Assembly: GCA_016169945.1 (NCBI GenBank)
Contig: JADLSH010000190.1
Span: forward strand, 310,001 to 374,000
Direction of reading: 5' to 3'
Source: Trachythela sp. YZ-2020
Lineage: Eukaryota; Cnidaria; Anthozoa; Malacalcyonacea; Clavulariidae
Length of the DNA: 64,000 nucleotides
Each line of letters starts with the position of its first letter. Position 1 is the first letter of the stretch. The notes under the pieces were generated by a model. It worked only from the letters and a program-made list of their open reading frames with translations, made no database searches and was not told where the DNA came from. Made by a program: the position numbers and the translations under genes. Below are positions 25,601 to 35,126 of this stretch, piece after piece.

Positions 25601-28600
25601 AACGTCAGACCTACACAGTCGTCAAGAAAATCGACTACCTTCTGATGTTCGTCGACATTCGTCGTAGATGTAGCAAGTTCTGCATCAAACGTTTCGCTTC
25701 GTTTTCGCAACTGAGAAAATTGTTCAGCTGTCTGTCGCAGGTCTACTTGTAAATCCTTGAAAATCCAAACAAAAACATCTCTATTATACTGTAAATTAAT
25801 CTGTATACATTAAACTAACTAACTCTATTTATAATGGATAGTTCTAACAGGTCTATTAAACTGTTCTCCGTTGAGGTTCCTTGTTGGACCAGTGTTAAGG
25901 CGGATTTCCAGTCCTCGCACGAAGCTCCTCGCAGTTTGCCGCTCGCGGGAAATAGTTCAAAATTTTGAACTATTTTTTTACTCGCTGCAAGAGCTCGCCA
26001 TAATAAACCAATCATAAAACGGCGTGTGGTGGCAACGGAATGACATTCGTAGGAGCTTCGTGCGAGGACTGGAAACCCGCATTTACTCTTTTCACATGTG
26101 ACTGAGATGAAATTATTATCAGACAACTGCATATTGCAGGAATCAAACCCAGGTCACAGAAATGAAAGATACAAGCAGTGTGATCACTGTACCTTAGTCT
26201 TGGTTTTAAGTTGTATATTTTCATTATTCATGACAACAATTTCTGCCTTCAGATCTTGTATTTCTTCGCTGTCTTTGCGCAGAGATTGTTTCAACTGTTC
26301 TTCTTTACTGAACTTGTTTTTCTGAAATATGGAGAATGTAAGATGTAATTTGAAAAAATGTTTTTAACTTTTTTCAAGTAGTTCAGACACGAACCACGGC
26401 AGCTTATTGTAGAATACTACCTACACTGGACCACCACGTTTGACGTTTATTTTTCAGGTAGTCAGGTAGTCAAACCACGGCAGCTTATGCAGAATACTAC
26501 CTATACACTGGACCTCCACGTTTGAGATATCTTTTCAGGTAGTTCAGACACAAACTACGACAGCTTATTGTAGAACACTGCTTACACTGGACAACTATTT
26601 TAAACCCACCGTTTCTTCGATGACAACACTTCGTTTCCTCAGCTCGCTTTCCAAACTTTCTTTGTCCTTTATCAATTGTTCACATTTTCCCTTCAACTTA
26701 ATTATCTCGTCGTTCAATTCAAGTTTTTCTTTGTCGATTTTATTCGCATCCTTACCAGATTCTTCGTCGTCTATGGCAGTTTTTACAGCCTAAACAAATG
26801 TAATTTTACAGCATAGTTTTAGAATAACCACAAGTCGAAGGTCTTGGGAGGTCACGAGCGAGTACAATGTTTAAAAGAAGCCAACAAACACGGGAGTAAA
26901 ACTTTATATTTACCAGTTCATTCTTAAGAAGATTTTCAATCAGACTTTCTTTCTGTCCAATTTCTTCTTCAAGCTCATTTTTAATTATTGTAACCTCCAT
27001 GAACTCTTCAGTTAGCGTTGTGATGTTCTCTTGTAGTTCCTGGCAAAAATAACGTGGCATATATTTATACTCAGGTTACTCAGGTTTTCTCCTGTAGTAA
27101 CACTGGATCAAGAATGGATGGCTCTTCTGGACCTCTAGGAAGAATAGTTAAGAGCGTTATTAATACCTTTTCCCTGGCCTGAGCGGCGGTCAGTTCTTTA
27201 CACTTAAATTCCAGCTGTGACTTCAAGTGACGTTCGTGTTCAGATTCCATTTTCTCGACGACTTGTTGTTTATCTGTCAATTCCTTTTTTAATGTCTCGT
27301 GCGTGTTCTTCAAATTTGTTAAACTTTCATTCAATTTACTGACTTGTGACTTCAACTCCTGTAGAATCAAATGAATATAAATAAATGGCACGAAAATATT
27401 TAAATATTTTGACAAGTTTAAAAAGAGAAAAACAATCATGTAAAGCAATAAAAAGAAGCATCCTGTGAAAGAAAATATCTACACCAGTAAGAGATATTGG
27501 CTTTTACTAGACCTCTAGGGAGAACAGTTTAGAACTGATAGAGCTATCCGGTATAAATAAAGTTAGTTTAGTTTAGGTTTCCTGTTGTAGTAACACAGGA
27601 CCAACAACAAATGGACTTTACCGGACCTCTGATGATCCAGTATAAAGTTATTTAATTCATAACTCACATGAGTTTCTTCAACTTCTTTTTCCATTTTCTT
27701 GACGGCTTCATCCAACATTATTTTTTCTTTTTCAGCCTAAAATATTGAAAAAGAACAACCTTAAACGACCACTAGCTAACCTCTTGACGAGAGCCTTCGC
27801 TCGAAACGTCGTGTTTGAACTTTTTCAGGTACGGTAGTTCAGACACAACAATCATTACTCTTATACACACCTTAGATAACTTTTCTTCTGAACTCTCTAG
27901 TTTTCTCTTTAAAGATTTACTATTCTAAAAACAAAATGAATAGATCCTTTGCAGAAATGCTAGAAGAAATCAAAACAATGACTGATTGGATATATGGTAT
28001 GAGGTGGAACATTCCGATCACGGAGTCTTGACTGAATGGCAATATTGTTCTGCTAATTAATGTTATGCGTTACCATAAATTCCACATTTTTAAACCTACC
28101 AGAAGCTGTGTTTCCAACTCGCAACATTCCTCCACTTTTTGTTTTAATTTTTCTCGCAATTTCTTCAGGTCACTTTTTTCCTTTTCTTGGCATTGTAAGA
28201 TGGCTTCCTATACGATTGTCAGAAAGTAAACATTGTTGAAATATACAAACACTGGCCTTATATATACTATAGATACGGATGTGATCCCTCTGGAGGAACG
28301 TGGGCAAAGAGAATGTATAAACGCGACAAACAAACATAACTATCTACGTAGTTTTTCTAGTCAAACGAACTTGCATGCGTAGTTCGTCTTGACAACGATC
28401 CATCTATGTGTGTAAATACGGCATAAGACGCGAATTATGCGGAAAATATCTGGCATGATTTGTTCCCAGAACCGATTTGCTAGAATAAATCGCGCTTTTC
28501 TTGCTAGTTCGTCTGAGTGGTCTGTCTTGTCTTTACACAATTAAGACAGACGGTCCGTCAAACGTATGTGGCATTTTGATGAATGATAGCCTATACTCGT

Positions 28601-31600
28601 TATTACTACATGTACTTATCTAAAGTTTAAACTAAACTAAACTAAACTAAACTAAACTAAACTAAACAGCATGCAATACTACCAATACTCTGTTTGATAT
28701 TTCTTCTACTCGTCTGTTGGTGGTTGGTGTAATTGCTAAAGGACTAGTCTGTCTTCTAGCTGACTGAAGTTGCCTGACTCTCTGAACTGGACTACAATGT
28801 CTACTTTCATATTCCTGAACTTCTCTGATACGAGTTAGAACCTTAACAACGAAATAACAGAGCCGTTCATATACTGGCCTATCCATGCCTGATTCACAGT
28901 GAGAGAGTTTCCAGTTTGACTGTGCAAACGCCGTATATATAGGTTTAAGTGAGTTTCAGCCATCTGTGTGACCACGAGGTTTGATTCCTGCAATATGCAG
29001 TTGTCTGATTATAATTTCACCTCAGTCGAATGTGAGAAGAATGCTTCCAGTTTGACTCTACCAAACACCGCAGAATTTCTTCAGGTACTCTGGTTTCTTT
29101 CTGTATAGTAGCATAGAAGCGATCAGAGATGGTCCTTACACGAATTCTATGGAGAACAGTTTAGAATTGATAGAGCTATACAGTATAAATAAAGCTAGTT
29201 AGGTCTTTCCAATGTACCTGAACAACTTGACTATCAGTATTTTGCTTGGATTCATTCAGTTCTTCTTTCAACTACACATCAAGAAAAACGACTCGTTCAT
29301 TTAGAAAGTTCATGCACTTTTCAATGAAATAAATACATATTCTTACGAATACCAAGTATAGTACCTCATCGACAGTTTTCTGCTTTTCTGTCAGTGTAAT
29401 GTCTCTGTCCTCCACCAACTAAAACATCCGAAAAATGATTTCGAAATTTCGCACATATAAGATTTATACTAATTTGTTTGCATTACTTGTCTCTAGATCA
29501 CTACCAGACGCTCTCCGAGTTGAGCAAATGCGAGCCTCGGCAGTTTGTACACATGCAAAACAAACAAATTATACATCTAACTATTAATCTACTCACTTTC
29601 TTTTGTGTGGACAATTCGTCCTCCAGTCGCTGTGTTCTATTCATGGCAACAAAACGATCTTCTTCGAGTTGTGTCATTACCGCTTGTTGTTCATCAAACG
29701 CCGCTCTGCGTGCATGGATTGAAAAGTTCAGGAAGAAATATTTTACACTTGTACATAAGAAAGTTTTTTGGGGAAAAGAAAGCAACCAGTTTGTAATTTA
29801 ATTGATTAAAAGTTAAAACTGACAATTCACATCAATAATTTCTACATTACCTCGTTTCTTCCTTTCGTAATTTTCGAGCTTTCGTCCTCATATTTTCAAC
29901 TTCGGACATCAGTTGTATTGCGTTGTTATCAGCATTATGTCGCTCTGTTCGTTCCACGTCAAGCCTTTTCTTCAAATCCTACAAATGATCAAGCTGAGAA
30001 TCTGAGACCACTACTTACATTATATTTTGAGCAATATCACCCAAACATATTTCTTCACAAAACGAACCTTTATTTCTGTTTCTTTTAACAATTTTTCCTT
30101 TTGGAGTAGATCTTTTTCATTCTCGATATTTTCCAAAGCATCTTTCCTTTGCTTCAATAACGATTGAAGTTCTTTCACCATTTTAATCAAACCGTCTCGG
30201 TCTTCTTCCATTTCGAAGTTACTTTCTTTTACTTCGTGTTTGATGACGCCATTTTCCACATGACTTGATCCAGTCGATTCACCTTTCACAGCTCTACATT
30301 GAGTACATGGGAATGAAATTAAACGTTCATACAAGACCGAATGAATTCGGAACCTGGGAATTCGTACGGTTAACCGTGCTCTCGAATTCGTGCGGTTTCA
30401 TGCCCCCCTTGTGAACTCGAACGGCGATATCGTGAGAATTTGGGAGCGGTTTCGAGACCATCCGATTCCGTATCCATGCAAGGCTAGAATTAGAAGTTAA
30501 AGGTTTAGCCAAACTTACTTGTTATAACATTTCATGAAAGTAAACCCTACAAAAGGTAAATTTTTCCCACTGAAAGCTTTCTTCATGGGAGTTTTACTTC
30601 CAAACGTCGGCTGTTCTTCCTCTGGATCAAATTCATCAAAATTTGAAGTATCATCCACGCCCGTGATCGTTGGGATATATGGTGGTTGCTCTGAGAGGAT
30701 GAAAGATCACGATTTATTATAGAGTGCAACTAAACTTTATTTATACTGGATAGCTCTATATCACTTCTAAACTGTTCTCCCTAAAGGTCCAGTAAGGATC
30801 ATCCCTTAATTCCTTATTAGTCCAGCGTTATTACAGGAGGAAACCTAAACTAAACTTATTTATACTGGACAGCTCTATAACTTCTAAACTGTTCTCTTAG
30901 AGTTCCACCATAGATTACCTGTCGCCAAAGAAGACCATTGTACGTCTTTAAAGAAGGAATGTTTCACAAGATGATCATAACCAAAACGGTTTTCAATGTC
31001 AGTCAAAAGACCTCTGATTAGACCTTTGATTGCCGCGCTGGCTCTGAAACCAGTGGGGAATGATAGCGACTCCTAGATAAAACAACGCAATTGTTTAAGG
31101 CCATGTTTAATATACGTGGCAATTTTTGTTGCTACTTGCGGACGTCGCAATAGAAATTGAGAGCATGGCCCACGTTTTCAGTGGTGTAACTTAACGCTTG
31201 CCCGGAGCAAGTGAAAATCTTTACGGGCAAGTAGAAGTTTCTTCTTGGTTGCCCGATCAGGCAAGTTGCTTTCTGTTTCAGCTTTGCCAGAACAAGCTGG
31301 CCATCTCTAAGTTATTATCCCCAACTACAGTATTAAATGAATAAAATATGAAAGAAATGAACATGACTCGACGGACATTGTCCGACCATTGTACGACGGA
31401 CATTGTGCCTCGACTTAAATTCAACTTCAGTTCTTAAGGAAAATAAGAGAATGATGATTGGTGTAAATTGGTGTACTATAATGCAAATTGTAGTTATCCA
31501 TCAACATATCATGCTTACTGCGATCATTTGCTTCAAATTTTGTTATTATGTGAACCAAAGCTAGACCTAATGGCAAGTGAATTTTATTCAGGGCAACCAT

Positions 31601-34103
31601 TTTTCATGTCCTACTTGCCCTGAACGCAAGTGGTCAAAAAAGTTAAGTTACATCACTGATTTTACTCCGCTGATGTTTCCTTTTTTTTATAGATCCAAGA
31701 AGCAACAAAGAAATGAATGAGAATGCATTGCTACCTGATTACTACCCACCTTGAAATTCATAATTTTACTGTAGGTAAATGCGACAGATTTTCCAGTGAA
31801 AGGTGTGTTACCATACATCATCTCATAGGCTACCACCCCCAGCGACCACCAGTCACACTCCACGCCATATCCGTCACCCGACCCCTCCATACTTGTTAGC
31901 ACTTCGGGGGAGATGTATTCTGGCGTGCCGACAGCCATCTTGGAGTGAACCTGAAATTTATTGGCGTGTTGTCAGTCAAATATCATTCTCTGGAGTAGGG
32001 GGTAAAATTTATTCAGGGGGTTAGAGCAAATTTTCCGAATAGAGTAAAATTTTCCGGGGGGGAAGAAAAAGTTTTCCAGGGGGATAAAAAAAATTTTCCA
32101 GGGGGATACAAAATTGTTTCCAGGGATGGGGTAAACATTTTTAAGGGGGGTACAGTTTCTCCAGGTGGGGGAGTGTGTAGATTTGGACGCTTCTAGCTCA
32201 AGTAATTCTCAGGGGGGAGGAGAAGCTCAATTTCTCAGAGGGGGGAGCAAAATCAATTCTCCTAAATTAACGTTCTTTGTGGAAGGAAAAAATACATGCC
32301 TTCTTGTCATTTTTTGACAACTTGGCAGCAGAACCGAAGTCGGCAAGTTTGATGTGCCCATTCTTGTCAATCAGGATGTTATCTGGTTTGACATCTCTGC
32401 AATGAAACAATAAATCGGAGTGTTAGCAGAGTGAGAGAATAATGTATATTTTATTATACGTAGTAGTCTTGTATTTAGTGGTAAATAAATACAATAAAGA
32501 GACTGTCAATACCTGTGAACATATCCCAACCCATGGAGACTATGCAAGGCAAGCACAATTTCTGCAAGATAAAACTTTGCAATCTTCTCATCCAGAATTT
32601 CATTCTCTTGCTTCCCAAGTAAGGTGAGTAGGTCCCCCCCTGGATGGAACTCCATAATGAGGTACAAGTTCTGAGAATCTTGGAATGCATATTGTAATGA
32701 TGTTATCCATGAAGACCTGCTGTATGCCATGATCTCTTTCTCTTCTTCAAAGAATGCAACCTGAGAAAAATAGTAAAAGGAGGTTAAACAAACTTTATTT
32801 ATACTGGATAGTTCTATCAGTTCTAAATTGTTCTCTCAAGAGGTCTAGTTAGGGCTATCTATCATTGCTCCAGTGTTACTACCTGTGGTGTCGGGTAGAG
32901 TCAAACTAGAAGCACTCTTCTCAAATGTGACTGTAGTCTGTAATGTATTTCTGTAATACAAGTTAATTACCTGTCAATCACAGAAGTGCTTTCACAAATA
33001 CAATAGCAGTTACAGAAGCACAGTAAATTCAAATTGAAGCAAGTTCAAATTACTGATCTTTTAATGTAATGTACAAAACAAATTCGCTGTACAAAACAAA
33101 TTCGGTTTGCTGTTTACAAAGCAGTAAATCTTCTGAGCGGCAAGTCACACAACGCGCTTCTGTAACTGCTACTGTATTTGTGAAAGCGCTTCTGTGATTG
33201 ACAGGTAATTAACCAGCATTACAGAAATACATTACAGACTACAGAAGAGGAAGTGGGAAGGATCTTGTATTTTGATTGTAATATTTTTAATTTTCTTACA
33301 TTTTCCTGTGAAAGCATTTCAGATTTTTTCAAAGTCTTCAAGGCGTAAACATTGTTTGTTTGAATTTCCTTTACAACTTGCACCTAGACAACAATAAAGT
33401 ACATTTTGATTTGATGCAGTAATGAACAATCTAAACTTCTAAGATGGACAGATAGTGCAGACTATTAAATCAGTGACATATATAGAAATGGTGTCATACC
33501 TGACCAAAATGTCCTCGGCCAATGATACTGATTACTTTAAAATCTGATATTGACGGCCTGGTGTTTCTTAATCTTGTCACATCATCTTTGTCTGAGAGAA
33601 AAAAGTACATTTATCATGATACATGTATTCGCATGATGTGCAAGTCTACAAGGTAACAAGGGTGGACACCTCCTCCCCCCAACCCTAAGTGAGACAGTAT
33701 AGCAGTTCGTGGGTTTGCTCCCATTATTGTCAATAAATCTGAAGGTCACCACCAAATGTAGCAACATATAAAACGCTTTATACTGAAACACACCTATAGT
33801 TGTAATTATAAACACATAGTTTAGTCTAGTTTTTGTCTGGTCTGATACTCTGGTTAATGTTTGATTTTATAGTACACGGGTTTCTACATAAAATAGTCTC
33901 TACTTGTACTTACATTTCTTAACAAATTCAGCAACATGTTTATCCTTTTGCAAATGTTCTGAGCAACATTCATCAAAGAGAACTATAAAACCATCCAACA
34001 ATGCTTCATTCGAGAGCTGCCATGTTCGTTCGTCTGTTCGGCAATTCTCGTTTAAAACTCCATTTAATTTTGTACTTCTTACAGATATAGGCTGTTCAGC
34101 CAT
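16647..34103 (-). CDS. CIT: Citron Rho-interacting kinase (complete, 41 exons)
   Basis: AGC-family serine/threonine kinase that acts at the cleavage furrow and midbody in cytokinesis. Forty-one exons join in phase to 5739 nt (1912 aa; human about 2027): 34103-33914, 33591-33500, 33383-33300, 32760-32513, 32396-32300, 31950-31750, 31072-30919, 30690-30519, 30293-30068, 29978-29851, 29705-29597, 29418-29365, 29271-29218, 28841-28683, 28207-28100, 27924-27871, 27736-27668, 27358-27167, 27039-26914, 26789-26610, 26321-26193, 25755-25639, 25553-25444, 25150-25097, 24997-24919, 24839-24735, 24659-24411, 24014-23837, 23419-23206, 22545-22457, 22377-22185, 21919-21825, 21479-21214, 20243-20163, 19631-19484, 19335-19196, 18857-18656, 18065-17943, 17727-17647, 17477-17399, 16956-16647. 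Domain order kinase, coiled coil, C1, PH, CNH is that of citron, not ROCK or MRCK. Start chosen because DALF-like LFDECCSE follows it as in citron. Confidence 0.96.
16966..17251. mobile_element. MITE carrying a tRNA-like segment
   Basis: GTGTTTGTAGATGGAATATT and the next 20 bp (GAACGAAAATTTATATA) at 16966-17006 recur inverted at 17210-17251. Between them, on the minus strand at about 17095-17025, lies CTGTAGCTCAGTTGGTTAGA followed by GCGCT and a degenerate B-box region, i.e. a tRNA-like head. A further inverted pair (CGGCATCTCGT near 17183 and its complement near 17266) overlaps the right end, hinting at nesting. The left end abuts the acceptor of the last citron exon. Confidence 0.6.
17025..17095 (-). 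other. tRNA-like sequence inside the MITE, not a functional tRNA gene
   Basis: An intact A box (TAGCTCAGTTGG) and D-arm are present, but no consistent anticodon arm, T-arm or acceptor stem can be folded by eye. Best read as a tRNA-derived repeat head. Confidence 0.4.
18089..18655. repeat. CAT/CAC trinucleotide microsatellite
   Basis: About 570 bp composed almost wholly of ATC and ACC triplets, with a ~15-bp higher-order repeat CACCATCACACCACT in its right half. It lies in the citron intron between the exons 18857-18656 and 18065-17943; the long open frames through it (His/Thr or Met/Val rich) are products of the repeat. Confidence 0.95.
18915..19155 (-). repeat. Dominant SINE family, two tail units
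   Basis: Two reverse-oriented tail modules (TATACTGGATAGCTC ... AGGTCCAGTAAG ... TCCAGTGTTA) in a citron intron. No head is attached. Confidence 0.8.
19665..20126 (+). repeat. Dominant SINE family, head plus three tail units
   Basis: Full-length-like copy. The head GTAGCAGAGTGGTTATTGC (A box) and TGATCGGGGATTGG (B box) is followed by the ATACGCAGTTGTCTGATT body and three tail modules ending in ATCCAGTATAAATAAAG or similar. It lies in a citron intron and defines the family's structure: tRNA-like head, body, and a 3' module of about 118 bp that occurs singly or in tandem. Confidence 0.85.
20816..20841. repeat. Short interstitial telomere-like repeat
   Basis: About four copies of CTAACC/TAACCC (animal telomere repeat complement) inside an intron of citron, next to CCAATCCTGACCC degenerate units. 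Too short to be telomeric; likely a repair footprint or chance. Confidence 0.5.
21515..21785 (+). repeat. Dominant SINE family, full-length copy
   Basis: Head (GTTAGTGCAGGTTCC ... GTGACCGGGATTTGATTC), body (TGCAATATGCAGTTGTC, GAGAAGAGTGCTTCC, TTTGACTCTACC) and one tail module. Located in a citron intron just right of the PH-domain exon 21479-21214. Confidence 0.85.
22615..22700. repeat. GACA/GATA tetranucleotide microsatellite
   Basis: Three GATA units followed by about nineteen GACA units in a citron intron. Confidence 0.95.
22775..23195 (-). repeat. Two SINEs of different families, back to back
   Basis: 22775-23013 is a reverse copy of the GGTGGCAGAAGCGG SINE (ends GCGCGCTAACCGCATCTGCC). 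23015-23195 is a reverse copy of the dominant SINE (AGGTCCAGTAACG tail, CATCGAACCCTGGTCA B box, CACTAGGCCACTGTG head). They share the CCGGAGTACCC block, so the two families may have exchanged body segments. Confidence 0.75.
24035..24385 (-). repeat. Dominant SINE family, three tail units
   Basis: One diverged and two well conserved reverse tail modules in tandem, ending only about 25 bp from the exon 24659-24411 donor. Confidence 0.8.
25815..26195 (-). repeat. Dominant SINE copy interrupted by a TTA-flanked MITE
   Basis: The SINE tail (25815-25895) and head (26083-26195) are separated by an inverted-repeat element at about 25898-26082 whose ends read AGGCGGATTTCCAGTCC and the complement, flanked by TTA on both sides. 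TTA sites fit PIF/Harbinger-type insertion. The order of events is clear: SINE first, MITE second. Confidence 0.7.
27065..27650 (+). repeat. Dominant SINE fragments flanking a citron exon
   Basis: Plus-oriented tail fragments at about 27065-27150 and 27485-27650 lie on either side of exon 27358-27167. Confidence 0.7.
28628..28668. repeat. TAAAC pentanucleotide repeat
   Basis: About eight AAACT units. The same motif (TTTAG on the other strand) separates SINE tail modules, so this is probably the residual simple tail of a SINE copy. Confidence 0.8.
28970..29205 (+). repeat. Dominant SINE family, full-length copy
   Basis: Body TGCAATATGCAGTTGTC through GAGCTATACAGTATAAATA, with a head similar to the 21515 copy (GTGACCACGAGGTTTGATTC). 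Ends about 15 bp before the exon 29271-29218 donor. Confidence 0.8.
30720..30915 (-). repeat. Dominant SINE family, two tail units
   Basis: Two reverse tail modules in the intron between kinase-tail exons, ending 4 bp or so from the exon 31072-30919 donor. Confidence 0.75.
31178..31655. mobile_element. hAT-like MITE
   Basis: Ends read CAGTGGTGTAACTTAAC and the complementary GTTAAGTTACATCACTG, about 475 bp apart, in a citron intron. CAGTG termini are typical of hAT elements. An 8-bp duplication is not clear and no transposase is encoded. Confidence 0.6.
31951..32299 (-). other. CIT: GC-AG intron with G-rich repeats
   Basis: The intron between the DFG exon (32396-32300) and the APE exon (31950-31750) begins AAG|GCATGT. 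Only this position keeps phase (DKK|VHSKM) and no GT donor does. It holds about eight degenerate units of TTTTCCAGGGGGATAAAA type on the plus strand (about 31990-32180), so the transcript strand is C-rich. Confidence 0.75.
32785..33250. repeat. SINE tail and adjoining palindromic MITE
   Basis: 32785-32930 is a reverse tail module of the dominant SINE. At 32933-33245 inverted arms of about 85 bp (TGTAGTCTGTAATGTATTTC at left, complement at right; inner CTGTCAATCACAGAAG and complement) form a MITE with no coding capacity. It lies in the citron intron between exons 33383-33300 and 32760-32513. Confidence 0.75.
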
Positions 34104-34229
34104 CGTGTAAACCCAATTTCTACTTATTTAGCAAAAAAGACGCTTAAAAATGCCTCAAAATTTAGTTTTAAAATCAAAATTCAATCGAAATTTCGCCTTG
34201 GCTGCTGCAAATTGCCGTTTGTGATTGCT

Positions 34230-34310
34230 CTTCGAAATTCTGCATGAAATCGACAACGCGATGGTGTCCTGTGATTGGTGAAATGTCCGAACAGCTTCAT
34301 CCCGATTGGC
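34230..34310 (-). promoter_or_regulatory. CIT: Candidate cell-cycle promoter of citron kinase (CCAAT boxes and CHR-like site)
   Basis: Upstream of the citron ATG (34103) the minus strand has CCAAT boxes at 34308-34304 and 34278-34274, about 30 bp apart, with further CCAAT motifs at 34347-34343 and 34386-34382. A TTCGAA motif at 34236-34231 matches the CHR consensus TTYGAA and lies about 38 bp downstream of the nearest CCAAT box. Such a CCAAT-CHR arrangement is known from mitotic genes bound by NF-Y and MuvB. This is motif reading only. Confidence 0.35.
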
Positions 34311-34577
34311 TGCTGTGTTTCCAGCGGCGAAATTCAAAAGAAATTGGAATATTATACACAAATATTCACAAATATTATTATATTGGAATTTTGTTTTTGA
34401 TCACATGTCGGAATCCGACCTTTTCCGATCATACGCTGAACAATTTCAAGATGGCGCGGACACAAGGAGTGAGAAATTATATATTTTTATACTGCGCTTA
34501 TATTTGGCGTAAAAACTTCTATAAACTATGATTACATTAATAGACAGTTTTCGACCAATACACGAATGATTTAAATA

Positions 34578-34645
34578 TGCGTATTAAAGTATTCAAATGT
34601 TCAGTCATGCATGACTGAACATTTGAATACTTTAATACGCATATT
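34578..34645. repeat. Near-perfect long palindrome
   Basis: ATGCGTATTAAAGTATTCAA continues to a centre at GTCATGCATGAC and returns as its exact reverse complement, arms of about 33 bp with no spacer, extended by AT-rich partial pairing to about 34570-34655. Lies between citron and the GPCR gene. Confidence 0.85.
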
Positions 34646-35126
34646 TTAAATCATCCAGTCACAGCTACATGTTTTTCTTTAACTGTGATTTTTGCCCGAA
34701 TTTCGCGATTCCTGTATATATAACAAAACTTTTCAAACTCATTAATAATTCATGAACAAAACACAAAGGAAATCAGCACCGTAAAGCAATTTCTCTTTAA
34801 ATACTGGCGCGACATTTTGGTGTTTCAAATAACCATAATAAACTCCTCCATGAGTGCTATATATGATGTATAATACATGAGAATCGCTCAACATTAAAAT
34901 TTATTGATAAAATTCTTATTTAATGACATCTATTGGAACTATTTCAATAAGTCTTAACATAATTATTATCAAAGTTTATAACTATAAAGGCTAGTTTTTG
35001 GGGATGAAAGAAAACCGGAGAAAACCCTCGAAGCACAGGAAAGCCAACCAAACTCTACTTACATGTCGAGTTTCCAGGCACAGCGAAGTCATCCAACCCG
35101 AAATACCCTACCCAATGATATAAATC

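Larger units (their letters stand above)
23837..30293 (-). other. CIT: Citron coiled-coil rod
   Basis: Residues about 413-1239, encoded by twenty short exons, many exact multiples of three (54, 69, 105-192 nt), rich in E, K, Q and L heptads. The best conserved segment is exon 27 (24659-24411), [19 protein letters not shown], which lies in the C-terminal rod that in vertebrates binds Rho and kinesin partners. Phase-0 multiples of three would permit exon skipping without frameshift. Confidence 0.9.
30519..33591 (-). other. CIT: Citron kinase catalytic domain and AGC tail
   Basis: Residues about 64-412. All catalytic elements are present: glycine loop GRGHFGQ (ends residue 94), YALK lysine K110, HRDVKPDN (D206), LADFG (D224) and the GTPEYISPE activation-segment end near residue 250. 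The C-terminal AGC extension ends with a hydrophobic-motif-like FVGFTF as in citron. The enzyme should therefore be active, unlike the short citron isoforms that lack the kinase. Confidence 0.95.
34104..35126. other. Intergenic region between citron kinase and the GPCR
   Basis: Contains the citron promoter candidate, the palindrome and, at about 34990-35105, a partial reverse copy of the GGTGGCAGAAGCGG SINE (AAAACCCTCGAAGCACAGG). It also shares AATTCATGAACAAAACACAAAGG with 46175-46200, indicating a dispersed repeat. Confidence 0.5.
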
